A stretch of 64,000 nt of DNA from Euclidia mi (lineage: Eukaryota > Arthropoda > Insecta > Lepidoptera > Erebidae): positions 76,244,450-76,308,449 of the forward strand of contig OX123187.2 in assembly GCA_944739405.2 (NCBI GenBank). The letters are read 5' to 3'. Under the pieces are notes generated by a model that ran no database searches, was not told the DNA's origin, and was given only the letters and a program-made list of their open reading frames with translations. Shown piece by piece: positions 32,680 to 41,866 of the stretch. A program made the position numbers and the translations under genes. How positions within the stretch are numbered: the stretch's first letter is position 1; each line of letters opens with the position of its first letter.

Positions 32680-34563
32680 ATGCCTGCGAAGAAAAGACAG
32701 AGGGTAGATGCAAAAAAAATCGGAGAAGCTGTCAAGGAAGTGGTCGAAAAGAAAATGCCTTTGAGATCTGTAGCAAATGCCTATAATATTAGCAAATTGC
32801 ATCTTCCAAATATAGGTAATCGTCGAATTTTTAGTGTTGAGCAGGAGAATATGTTATCAGAGTATTTAATGATCTCCTCTAAGATGTGTCACGGCCTCAC
32901 AACTACTGAGGTTAGAAAATTAGCATACCAGTACGCTGTTAAATTAGGAATTGCTCCAGTTAAGTGGCAAGAAAATCAAATAGCTACACAAGATTGGTTA
33001 AAAAAATTCTTGAAAAGGCAAAAAACACTTAGTGTAAGGAAGCCTGAAAATACCTCTTTGGCACGGACAACGTCTTTTAATAAAGTTAACGTCACAAACT
33101 TTTTTAACAATTTAGAAAACTGCTACCTAAAGTACAAATTCCAGCCCAAGGATGTACCACGGTTGTCAGTGCTCCGAAAGTCGTTGCTGAAGCAGGGCTC
33201 AAACGTGTTGGCCAGGTTACTTCCGCAGAGCTTGGAGCTCTCGTGATAATGTTAGCTTTTGCAAATGCTGCAGGCGGCAGTATTCCTCCGGTTTTCATAT
33301 TTCCGCGAGTACACTTTAAATCCCACATGTTACAAAATGGACCTAATGGTGCTTTAGGTTTAGCCAATCAGTCGGGTTGGATAACTGAAGATTGTTTCTT
33401 GGAAGCGTTAAAACATTTCGTTCATTACGTCAAACCTTCAAAGGAAGAACCTGCATTGATAGTTTTAGACAACCATAAAACGCACATTACTATTAATATT
33501 ATATTATTTGCTCGAGAAAATAATTTGATAATGCTGACATTTCCACCTCACTGTAGTCATGGGCTACAAACATTAGATGTTACGGTTTTTGGCCCATTCA
33601 AATCACGGTATAGATGTTCAATGAACGACTGGATGACTTCTAATCCAGGAAAATGTGTCACGATCTGCAATGTTGCCGAATTTGCAAAAAATGCTTATTA
33701 TTCAGCATTCAACATGCAAAACATAACTTCGGGATTCAAAAACACTGGTACCTATTTATCCATTAAACACCAATGTTTTTACTGATGATGACTTCCTCCC
33801 ATCCGCAATCGCTGATCGTCCTTTGGACCCAGATACTCAAAGCATGCATTCATCGGCTGAAGTCAACCAGCAAAAAGGCGACAATGTTGAGCTTGAATCT
33901 TCTACGCTACCAATTTCTTTGGATAATGACAATGAGCTACCAAATCTGTATCAGTCCAACACAAGTGAAACTTTATTGTCAACCACCGCCTTAGATTCCA
34001 TATACAATAATCTTGTGCCATCCACATCGGCTGTTCTTAGTCCAGAAATGGTTCGCCCGTTTCCTAAGGCACCACCTCGCAAAAATTTACAAAAGCAGTC
34101 CAATAGAAAAATTACAACTAAAATAATTACCTCAACGCCAGAAAAAGACAGACTCCTTGCAGAATCTTAAACAAATCTGTTAAATACAAAACAGGACATC
34201 ACAGATAAGACACATGTGAAAGACATTTTTAAAAATGTATTATCTGATAAAGAGAAAAAAGGCAGTAAGAAAAAAGAAAGCAAGCAGAAGAAGAAAATTA
34301 TTAAAAAAGCCAAGATACCCGTAGAATCATCAAGTGAGAGTGATCAAACAATATCTGACTTAGATTCAAGTGATGATTTATCTGATCGGGATAATGAACC
34401 TTTGCAAAAATTAAGAAACCTGCCAACCACCAAAGAGGATTTATGTTGTGTCTGTAAGCAGAAATTTTCGACCAGTAAGGAAGATTGGTTTCAGTGTAAA
34501 CTTTGTCAGAAATGGGCCAATGAAAAATGTGGTGTTAAAGGAATCTTTAATTATTTTTTGTAA
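32680..34563 (+). pseudogene. pogo/Tigger-type DDE transposase, broken
   Basis: The N-terminus (MPAKKRQRV, then GEAVKEVVEKKMPLRSVANA) is a Psq-like helix-turn-helix, followed by a CENP-B-like DNA-binding region (QDWLKKFLKRQKTLSVRKPE). The DDE domain continues in a second frame (33153-33750): VKPSKEEPALIVLDNHKTH holds the second catalytic Asp (33468-33470) and TLDVTVFGPFKSRY the third acidic residue (33576-33578). The first Asp, in the DETG motif of the family, is missing at a small deletion plus frameshift near 33143-33153. A second frameshift lies near 33752 and an in-frame TAA at 34168. The C-terminal third is Ser/Asp and Lys rich and ends in a partial PHD-like Cys cluster (CCVCKQKF, FQCKLCQKW). 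The start ATG is the first in frame. The protein cannot be made intact. Confidence 0.8.
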
Positions 34564-34967
34564 TTTATGTCATTAGTAATGGATGTACCATTATATTATT
34601 AACTGATCTCATAAATGTAAGCGTAATTATATAAAACATAGTATGAAGAGGTATGTAGATTGTATTAGGTAACTATTATGTTATAATATATCTGTACCTA
34701 ACGATGTAAATTTGATACAACTTTATACGTCCCTTTCATGACTTACCATGTCCCACTCAAAACTCCCTAGTCATGAAGGGGACATAACGAACTTTTTTTT
34801 TAATTTGACTTTTTCACTCGATTGATAGGAGAACAAGGGGATTTTCAGTAATTTTCCTAAAGTTAAATAAATATATTTGATAAATAAATTAAAGTTTTTT
34901 AATTATTTATAATACATTTCCCAATATCTATCATTATAAAATTTTGTCCCATTCATGGCACCTCTCC

Positions 34968-35755
34968 GTTTTCACGTATTCCTTAGCAAATGTATCAACT
35001 GCGTATGCCAAGCGTTACAGGTATGTAACGTGTACACAGTTAGTATATAACGAGTTTCTAGTGTGTAAAAGAACAGGAGTTGCACTTTATGGGGTACGAG
35101 AGGTACTTTTAGAGGGCTATAAAAGTTATAATACTAAATTAAAATGACATGTATGAAATAAGCCCTCTATAAAGTTGTGTTTTTACACACTTATCCTTTC
35201 AAATATTTAGAGATTCTTGATCAGAAAAAATATTTGGATTTTGAGTAATATTCAATAAATATTTATGATTCAATCTGGCGTCCTGTTCGTATTAAGAAAC
35301 GGTGCTGCATAAAAGATTTTTTTTTTATTCGTTGTGAAAATTCTGATTTCAATTTCGATACTGTCGATATATTTGTGACTCACCTCCTGCTACTTGAAAT
35401 AGATGGATAAAATAATTTAAGGCCTTCAAAAGGCATAGAATATAGAACTAATTTATTATATCAACTTTGATATCCACACAAAAGAATAGTTCACGTAACA
35501 AAAGTAAAACCTTCATTAAAACGAAGATAACTTTACAATTAGTGCAATTCCACAAGTTTTAATGAACATGTAATGAACGCTCGGCACTCGCTCGCCATAT
35601 TTACTATTGCAACTAACCCTTGAAACTTTTACGTTGAAAACTCCATTAAACATACAACCAAGTAAAATATTTACAACGCAGCGTCTTTGCTAAAAGGCTA
35701 GAGAGTGCTCCTTAGCGCACACCCAACAATTAGCGAGCCTCTATGCAATGACCTA
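34968..35755 (+). repeat. 788-bp direct repeat, right copy
   Basis: It begins GTTTTCACGTATTCCTTAGC immediately after the right terminal inverted repeat and ends ATGCAATGACCTA, after which unique sequence (CATCTACATTTAG) follows. It has the same length as the left copy, with small compensating indels. No short target duplication encloses the two copies. Confidence 0.9.
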
Positions 35756-37642
35756 CATCTACATTTAGAATTTCTTTAAGCCCATATTCTTCTACCAACG
35801 TAAAAGCGACTCAAAGTTTTCCAGTTTGAATTCAAACTTGAATACCAACGGATATAATTACGTCAGTTACACACTTGTGTATTTTGGAATTAAATTGATT
35901 CTTATTACAAATGCGGAGGGTACATATTGCGTTGTTGACATAATGTCCACTATGACTTGTCGATTTAGCACCATTTACTTGAATACTCAATTTTCTATCT
36001 TACTGTTCTAAAGCCACGGTTGATTTTCTTAGTTCGTTTTGTGGATATTTGTGACCAGAATATTACGTTTAAGTGATGACGAGTGCAGAGGTCCGAGTGG
36101 ACGCTTTGAAAGGGAAGTGTTCAACATATGGCGATAATATGGACTTTGAATACTTGGAAGAAAATAATGTCGTGAATATAATAATATATTTTGATGACTA
36201 ACATTTAGTTTTGTAGTTATGACTGTTATGAGTCCCCGTGAGGGTATTAAAGTGGGGGATAGTTATTCACATGCATATTTGGATCGTGCGTTTGTCATTT
36301 TTAGTGATATGTTATATTTAAGGGTACGACCTCTAGACATAAAAAAGAATGGTTGTAATAACATTTTGCTAATAAATTGGTCATTCTCGTCTAAATGTGA
36401 ATGAGATAGTTAAATAAAGCGTTCTTAGTGATTAAAGGAGTAATATTGGCCTTCGGCGAAGTGTTGTTATTGTAGCGTAGGTTCTTTCCCCACACGGGGC
36501 AACGCCTAATGTGCTTGTATTATTTGAAAAGAAGTCACATCATGTATACGACTGTCGTTCGGCATGGTTATAATTTTCTTAGTTCTCTGATAAAAACAAT
36601 TCTCGAACTAGAAATAATTAAACGAAAAATAAAGAAACATTTATCCAATTTGTTGCAGTCGTTTGGAAGTACCTAATACGCGTACAAATATTTCGGAGAT
36701 CCATTTTCATTTATAGGAGTTTTTATCCATTTTTATATACGGAGTTACTTTAAGAAGTTTGAAAAGACCTTAGAAATATGGTTTTTCACAAGCCACCTTA
36801 CATCAGTCGAATCACACTCGAGTACATCGCGATGGTCATTCAAATGAGATACATAGATCGCAAGTAGCACTTGACACGGGAGGGTTCATGCGTAATGTTG
36901 TCCATTTGACCCGACCGATAAATGCATCCGGAATAAGTACTGAATGGACCCTTTTAGAATATATGTACATATTATGTATCCGTTGTGCGTCGTTAAGTAA
37001 ACGTTGTTTTTAAAGCATTTTTTTATTTGTAAGAAATAAGATCGTGTTCCTGTTTTGCGTAGCTTCCATAGCAAAACTTGACTTGGCATTTGTACTTGCA
37101 GTAAGCAAATGAATGTAAGTTACCACTTCCTCGGGTATTTATATCAGAGCGCTACCGTGACGGTTTTTCTCTCATGGAAAGAAATTTAGGGCCTATTCGT
37201 AGGATTTCGAGCGGCCAATACACTCCATTAACGGAGTTGGCCATGACTCATAAAAATAAGGCTTCTATTTGAATGAGTCTAAAGCATTGAGGTTAATGAA
37301 CGCCCAGTAAAGAAAGCCATCAACCTTGACTTCTAGAGGCCAAGGTTGATGAGAAACCAGATGAAATCATTATGTGAGCATTTCTTCACGATAATTCAAA
37401 AAAATAAAAACACCTTTTAGGAGCAGAATTAAATACAGATGAAATTTAGGACTTACGAGAGTTAAGGATATAAATCGACTTCTTTCTCAGTATAGAAGTA
37501 GTTTTTAGAGAAATCTTCAAGCTAGAGCATAGTGGTAGGTACTCTCTAGTAGGGCGCTTCGCATCTTTATAGATGTGACTTTGTGATTCATGCGTCAGGC
37601 ATGTGACACCATATTTCAGTCTGAAAGCTTATTCACATGTGA
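35756..37642. other. Unassigned stretch with a possible SINE relic
   Basis: At about 36465-36525, GTAGGTTCTTTCCCCACACG, then GGGCAACGCCTAATGTG, resembles the box B zone of the SINE at 18423, strongly eroded. The rest is AT-rich with no domain in the short open frames (35826-36011, 36219-36404, 36886-37089). Confidence 0.4.
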
Positions 37643-37810
37643 ATGCACTTATATTTTACTACTATTATAAACGCGAAATTTCGTGAGGATGGATTGGTAG
37701 ATGTTTGGTACTTTTTCACGCCGAAACATCTGAACGGATTTAAGTCAAAGTTAGCAGTAATTAAGAATCTTGTCTCGATAACCGACCCCACGCAGACAAA
37801 ACCACGAGCA
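37643..37810 (+). repeat. Short interspersed repeat ending GCTAG
   Basis: ACTACTATTATAAACGCGAA, GTGAGGATGGATTGGTAGAT, TTTTTCACGCCGAAACATC, TGAACGGATTTAAG and finally CGAGCAGAAGCTAG follow the order of a very common lepidopteran repeat with a CTAG end. The same family appears inverted inside the A/B/C repeats (24790-24930, 27045-27170, 52745-52860). It may be Helitron-derived. That is not established here. Confidence 0.5.
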
Positions 37811-38799
37811 GAAGCTAGCAGTCCAAATTTGGTCAAAACAATACACAAATATTATGAGCCCTTTGCAACTTTGTTTGTCCAACACGCCAACATCAAGAGC
37901 CGAAACATACAGCCAATATGTAACCCTAAAACTACAATACATTCAATAAAATGCGTACCAAGCACCGTGTTTAGTGACAGTTAGTTATCATCCTTCATTA
38001 GAGAGGGGAATCGGAAAAGGATTTCCACATGAAGTGAAGCGAGTATCAACAATGAGAATGGCCTCCTAAATGTGGGTTCTCGACCTTTTTGAGTGGCGCA
38101 TGAGCGAGCTGTAATTTGTTTTGTAGGGTCCTTGGGACCCTTGACTCTGATACTTTGGATGGTTTTGTCATAATTGTGCTCGAGAATCTCGTGTGTGTTA
38201 TTGGATAGTGGTTTATAGAGAGTGAATTTACATATGTAAATGCTTTTGCGTAGGATCATGCTTGTAATTTAGATGATATAATGAAAATATACATTATTTT
38301 ATATAAAAGTGTGTAATATGTAATAGTGTACATTAAAATTATAAACGTATTAAAAGATAATGTAGTTTCTAAATCATTTGGTTTAAATGTTATGTCTTTA
38401 ATACCAACATATCGCGAAAGAATCCGCATAGCTTAGTTTAATTTCAACGTATTGACATTGTACTGTCCAATGATTGTCCATGTAGTGTAACTCAACGCTG
38501 GTAGATCTTAATGAGAGGCCTTCAGTTTATACAAAACATGTTACAGACTACACTTTTTTATGAGAACTTTTAGTACCATAAGGCTCCACCATGATTCATA
38601 TACACATCGAATAAAATAACACAAATTAATTGGTCACACTTGTATAAATATACACATTACATCCTTGTTACTATGTAGAGGCTATAAACCTACGTATTTC
38701 TTACACACAAAGCGCGATTTTTAGAAACACTCTAAAATTATGTGTAGAAACTATAAAACTGTGTATTTCGTACTCACTCTTAGAAACCGTGATAACTCG
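37811..38799. other. Unassigned AT-rich stretch
   Basis: No domain or repeated copy was seen. 38650-38790 contains two loosely similar words (CTATAAACCTACGTATTTC and CTATAAAACTGTGTATTTC) about 70 bp apart, just before the LINE fragment. Confidence 0.4.
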
Positions 38800-39793
38800 C
38801 AAGATACTCCCTACTATTTTATACCGCGGGGATGTGTAACGTCGCCGTGGCTGTTTAACCTCTTCATGGACAGTTGTTTGCAAGATTTAAAACATAGTGA
38901 CTACGGATTAAGGATGAATGGGTTACTCGTCAAATGCCTCCTTTATGCTGATGATCAGGTAATACTTGCATCTTCAGCGGAGGAGTTGCAGGAGATGGTA
39001 GCAATCATGCATGGTGCGTTAGAGAGGAAAGGAATGAAAGTGAATGTAAGTAAAACGAAAGTTATGGTTTTTGAAAAGGAGGAATGCGTTACGGCTTGTA
39101 ATGTTTTGATCGATGGACAGCGAGTGGAACAAGTGAATGAGTTTGTTTACTTAGGTACGTTGTTTACAAGAGATGGTAAGAATGAAGAAGATATTGAAAG
39201 GAGAGTTAATGCAGGTAATAGTGTGAATGGAGCTCTGAAAGCGTTTATGAACAGTCAAAACGTGTCCAAAAAGGCACGTTTGGCTGTACATAGAGGCGTG
39301 TTAGTGCCTACCCTTATGTATGGTAGTGAAAGTTGGGTATGGCAGAAGAGATTTGAAAGTAAAATAAATGCTGTAGAAATAAGAGCACTGAGAAGTATGT
39401 GTGGTGTGTCTTTGACCGACAGAGTAAAGAATTGTGTGATACGAGAGTGGTGTGGGGTAAAAGAAGATGTAGTGACAAGCATTGAGAAAGGCATGTTAAG
39501 ATGGTTTGGGCACATGGAGAGGATGGATGACGATAGACTGACAAAGAAGATATATAAGGCAAGTGTGAATGGAACAGGACAAAGGGGAAGACCTAGGCGG
39601 ACGTTCTCTGACCAGATTGGAGACATCCTGAAAAAAGGACAAGTCAGAAGTACCCTTAACAGAAGAGCATGCATAAAAACTTGATGGGAGTGAGTGAAGC
39701 AAGTGAGGTATGTCAGGATCGTTGCAAATGGCGTTCCGTAGTCTCTGCCTACCCCTCCGGGAAACAGGCGTGAGTCTATGTATGTATGTATGT
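38800..39793 (+). pseudogene. LINE ORF2: RT palm end, thumb and C-terminus
   Basis: An uninterrupted frame starts before RGCVTSPWLFNLFMD, the reverse transcriptase motif preceding the catalytic box, and contains LLYADDQVILA with the YADD active site at 38944-38955. It continues through MKVNVSKTKVMVFEKE (motif D), VNEFVYLGTLFT (motif E region), ALRSMCGV, and MLRWFGHMERMDDDRLTKKI. Fingers and endonuclease are absent (5' truncation). The frame closes at 39682, but one base missing from an A-run near 39677 explains this: the adjacent frame continues as CKWRSVVSAYPSGKQA to a TGA at 39771-39773, the family's usual end. An ATGT repeat follows. I recall this protein family as common in Lepidoptera. 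RTE-like is the best clade guess. Confidence 0.8.
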
Positions 39794-40430
39794 TTATCTC
39801 ATATAATAAACTTTAAGTATGCATTCACTAAACAGCTAACCATTCCTCTTCAAGTAATTTCTCCTCTGAATATAAACCAACTAGCTGCAGCAACTATTTG
39901 TTTCTTCCTCAAATATATTCCTTTCAAGCGTCGATTGCACCAAGCTTCTCTAAAGCCGAGTTGTTTGTCCAATACGGAGTTTCTTCGTCTCGATATCTCA
40001 AGTTGCTATTTAACTCGGCAAGCTTATCTCTAAATTACGTCACGGTCAAGCTCTGTTAATCCTGAAACCCAATTTATCTTTGACACACCCGTTTTATACT
40101 TCTTCAGGAAGCGCCGACTTCAGTTGCTTCGAGTTAGTAAGATGCGATATGGAGAAGGCTTGCTTCGTTTTCGCTGTTGCGAGATCATAGAAACTGGACG
40201 TAGAATTTTTGTTATGCACTTTTTACTCTAATAAAATAAATAACTTTAAATTTGAATGTATAGTCTCATAGGGATCGAACACCTAATATTCAGTCAAGTT
40301 CTGTTAGACTACTAAGAGAATCCCTGGTTGCAGCTAGGATTACGCTAGAACGATGGTGGGGATTGATGTATATTACTGGGCGCAGTATCACACGAAATTA
40401 AAAGATTTGCGCATTACATAAAAATTTATA
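39794..40430. other. Mostly unassigned, with a repeat relic
   Basis: At 40275-40365, AATATTCAGTCAAGTTCTG, TTAGACTACTAAGAG and GATTACGCTAGAACGATGG resemble the 3' third of the tRNA-related composite repeat (5460-5530). Nothing else was recognised. Confidence 0.45.
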
Positions 40431-40494
40431 GACTTACGCCTGTATCCCCGAAGGGGTAAGCAGAGGTGTAATATTACACCCACATTTCGCCAGG
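40431..40494 (-). repeat. Inverted SINE 3' tail
   Basis: On the minus strand this reads CCTGGCGAAATGTGGGTGTA, ATATTACACCTCTGC, TTACCCCTTCGGGGATACAG and GCGTAAGTC, the tail of the SINE immediately to its right. Positions 40459-40494 and 40680-40715 are inverted copies around the SINE head and body. Confidence 0.8.
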
Positions 40495-40495
40495 A

Positions 40496-40720
40496 CTGCC
40501 TCGTTGGTCTCGCGGCATAAATGTACGCGTGGGTTTGGGAGGTCTCGGGTTCGATTCCCGGGTCGTGCAAAGTGTTATTGGGTTTTTCCGTTAGGAAATT
40601 CTCAGTTGCAGCACGGAGTCTGGTAATGTGCCCGGTACGGCAATAGGCTCGCCCCCTATTACGTGGGACCTAAAAAAATCCTGGCGAAATGTGGGTGTAA
40701 TATTACACCTTTGCCTTATA
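40496..40720 (+). mobile_element. tRNA-derived SINE, copy 3
   Basis: The head GACTGCCTCGTTGGTCTCGC-GGC, box B GGTTCGATTCC and CGGGTCGTGC are followed by the body TTCTCAGTTGCAGCACGGAG, GTGCCCGGTACGGCAATAGG and the tail CCTGGCGAAATGTGGGTG. The 3' LINE-like end breaks off after CACCTTTGCC. It matches the copy at 8395-8646 closely. Confidence 0.8.
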
Positions 40721-41425
40721 TAACAACTTATGTTTTTGTCTATTATCTACAAAACAGTCAACTATCTATTGTTAATACAGTAAACGTTGCAATAGCTTGT
40801 ATCGTAGCCCTTATAAACAGGTGTTATAAATCCTGAACAACCTAGTTAATCAACAACAACGTTAACCGTGAACAAGCTAAATACAGGAAGGATCTGTCGG
40901 ATTCGCGCATTTAATGTTACTTAGGGGCACTAATTAGAACAGAATCCTTGAATTATGCTGCACTGGCACATTTAAGAGCAGTAACAGTTGATTTATGTCC
41001 TTGTTAGTGTCGAGAATGAAATAACTTGGACTTGTTATGGTTGTCAGTAATTGTTTTAATATGGTAAAGTGATATACAGCGATTGCAGTTTCTTGCAATG
41101 ATGCATTAATCTTCTTGTAACCATTTCTGTAGCTACTGTGTGTATGCTGAAACGTTGAGCCAAAATATAAAAGATATTTCACACATGTTAATTACACTTT
41201 AGTAACTCGCTACAAAAATAGAGGGTACATTTTTTACAATAACCCGATTTAGCACATTACTGTTTAGAGTTTTACTTGATATGGAAGAGAGGTAATAAAT
41301 ATGATTACCACCACTCCCGTAATAGTTCTGTATCCCGAGAACTTTACAAATATGCAAATTATGAGTGCACAGAATACTGCAGACACGAAAAAATTAACTA
41401 GTGGATCTTATAAAGTACTCATAAC
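40721..41425. other. Unassigned stretch and LTR-element target
   Basis: AT-rich sequence without a recognised feature. Its last five bases, ATAAC (41421-41425), are the target site duplicated by the Ty3/gypsy insertion (second copy 47643-47647). Confidence 0.5.
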
Positions 41426-41746
41426 TGTAAGGTTTATCAGCCAAGAAACTATACTAAGATATTAATAATTGTAATAAAGTATTTATTTAAATGCATTTAT
41501 CGTAACATCATAATATATAAATATTAGATTCATTAATTTTACTTCCTTTTAGTAATGTAATAATATTAAATTGTACCGAATCATGATTTGGCTATGGCAA
41601 CACTATGAATGACGTTTTTGACGTAGAAGTGATGTAACGATGGAGGCATTCCATTTTTGACGGTTGTACCGAACGGTTGTCTGAATAAAATCCGTGAATA
41701 TCGAAGCAATCATCGTTTCATTTGAGGAAAGAAGCCTAGATCCTTT
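41426..41746 (+). repeat. Ty3/gypsy 5' LTR
   Basis: It starts TGTAAGGTTTATCAGCCAAG and ends AGCCTAGATCCTTT. An AATAAA polyadenylation signal lies at 41684-41689. The terminal bases are set by the ATAAC target duplication rather than by a TG...CA pair, since the 3' end is not CA. The matching LTR is at 47324-47642. Confidence 0.85.
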
Positions 41747-41747
41747 A

Positions 41748-41765
41748 TCTCAGAAGCGGGATCAG
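41748..41765 (+). promoter_or_regulatory. Candidate primer binding site
   Basis: TCTCAGAAGCGGGATCAG directly follows the 5' LTR. It resembles the complement of the 3' part of a leucine tRNA (TCAGAAGTGGGATTCG in general form), but the usual TGG at its start is not present. The tRNA identity is therefore uncertain. Confidence 0.4.
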
Positions 41766-41866
41766 TCTATTGCGCCCCCGATTTGAAGAAAATACCACCA
41801 AAAAAAATAACCACGTGCTTTTGTGGTGTACGGAAGTTGCCAGTTTATTACCTACCCGCGTAATAA

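Larger units (their letters stand above)
32170..34967 (+). mobile_element. pogo/Tigger-like DNA transposon, 2.8 kb
   Basis: The left end GGGAAAGTGCTATGAAAGGG and the reverse complement of the right end, GGAGAGGTGCCATGAATGGG, form an imperfect terminal inverted repeat. Subterminal GAAAGGGAC words or their complements occur at 32185, 32201, 32564, 32573, 32588 and 34729, with close variants at 34748, 34775 and 34946, as expected of transposase binding sites. Inside is one transposase pseudogene. TA precedes the left end, but no TA follows the right end directly. Instead the flanking 788-bp repeat restarts there. Confidence 0.8.

Noticed and set aside
31382..35755. Reading the 788-bp repeats as LTRs of a retrotransposon
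   Set aside because: They lack TG...CA ends, primer site and polypurine tract, no short target duplication encloses them, and the interior has its own terminal inverted repeats and a cut-and-paste transposase.
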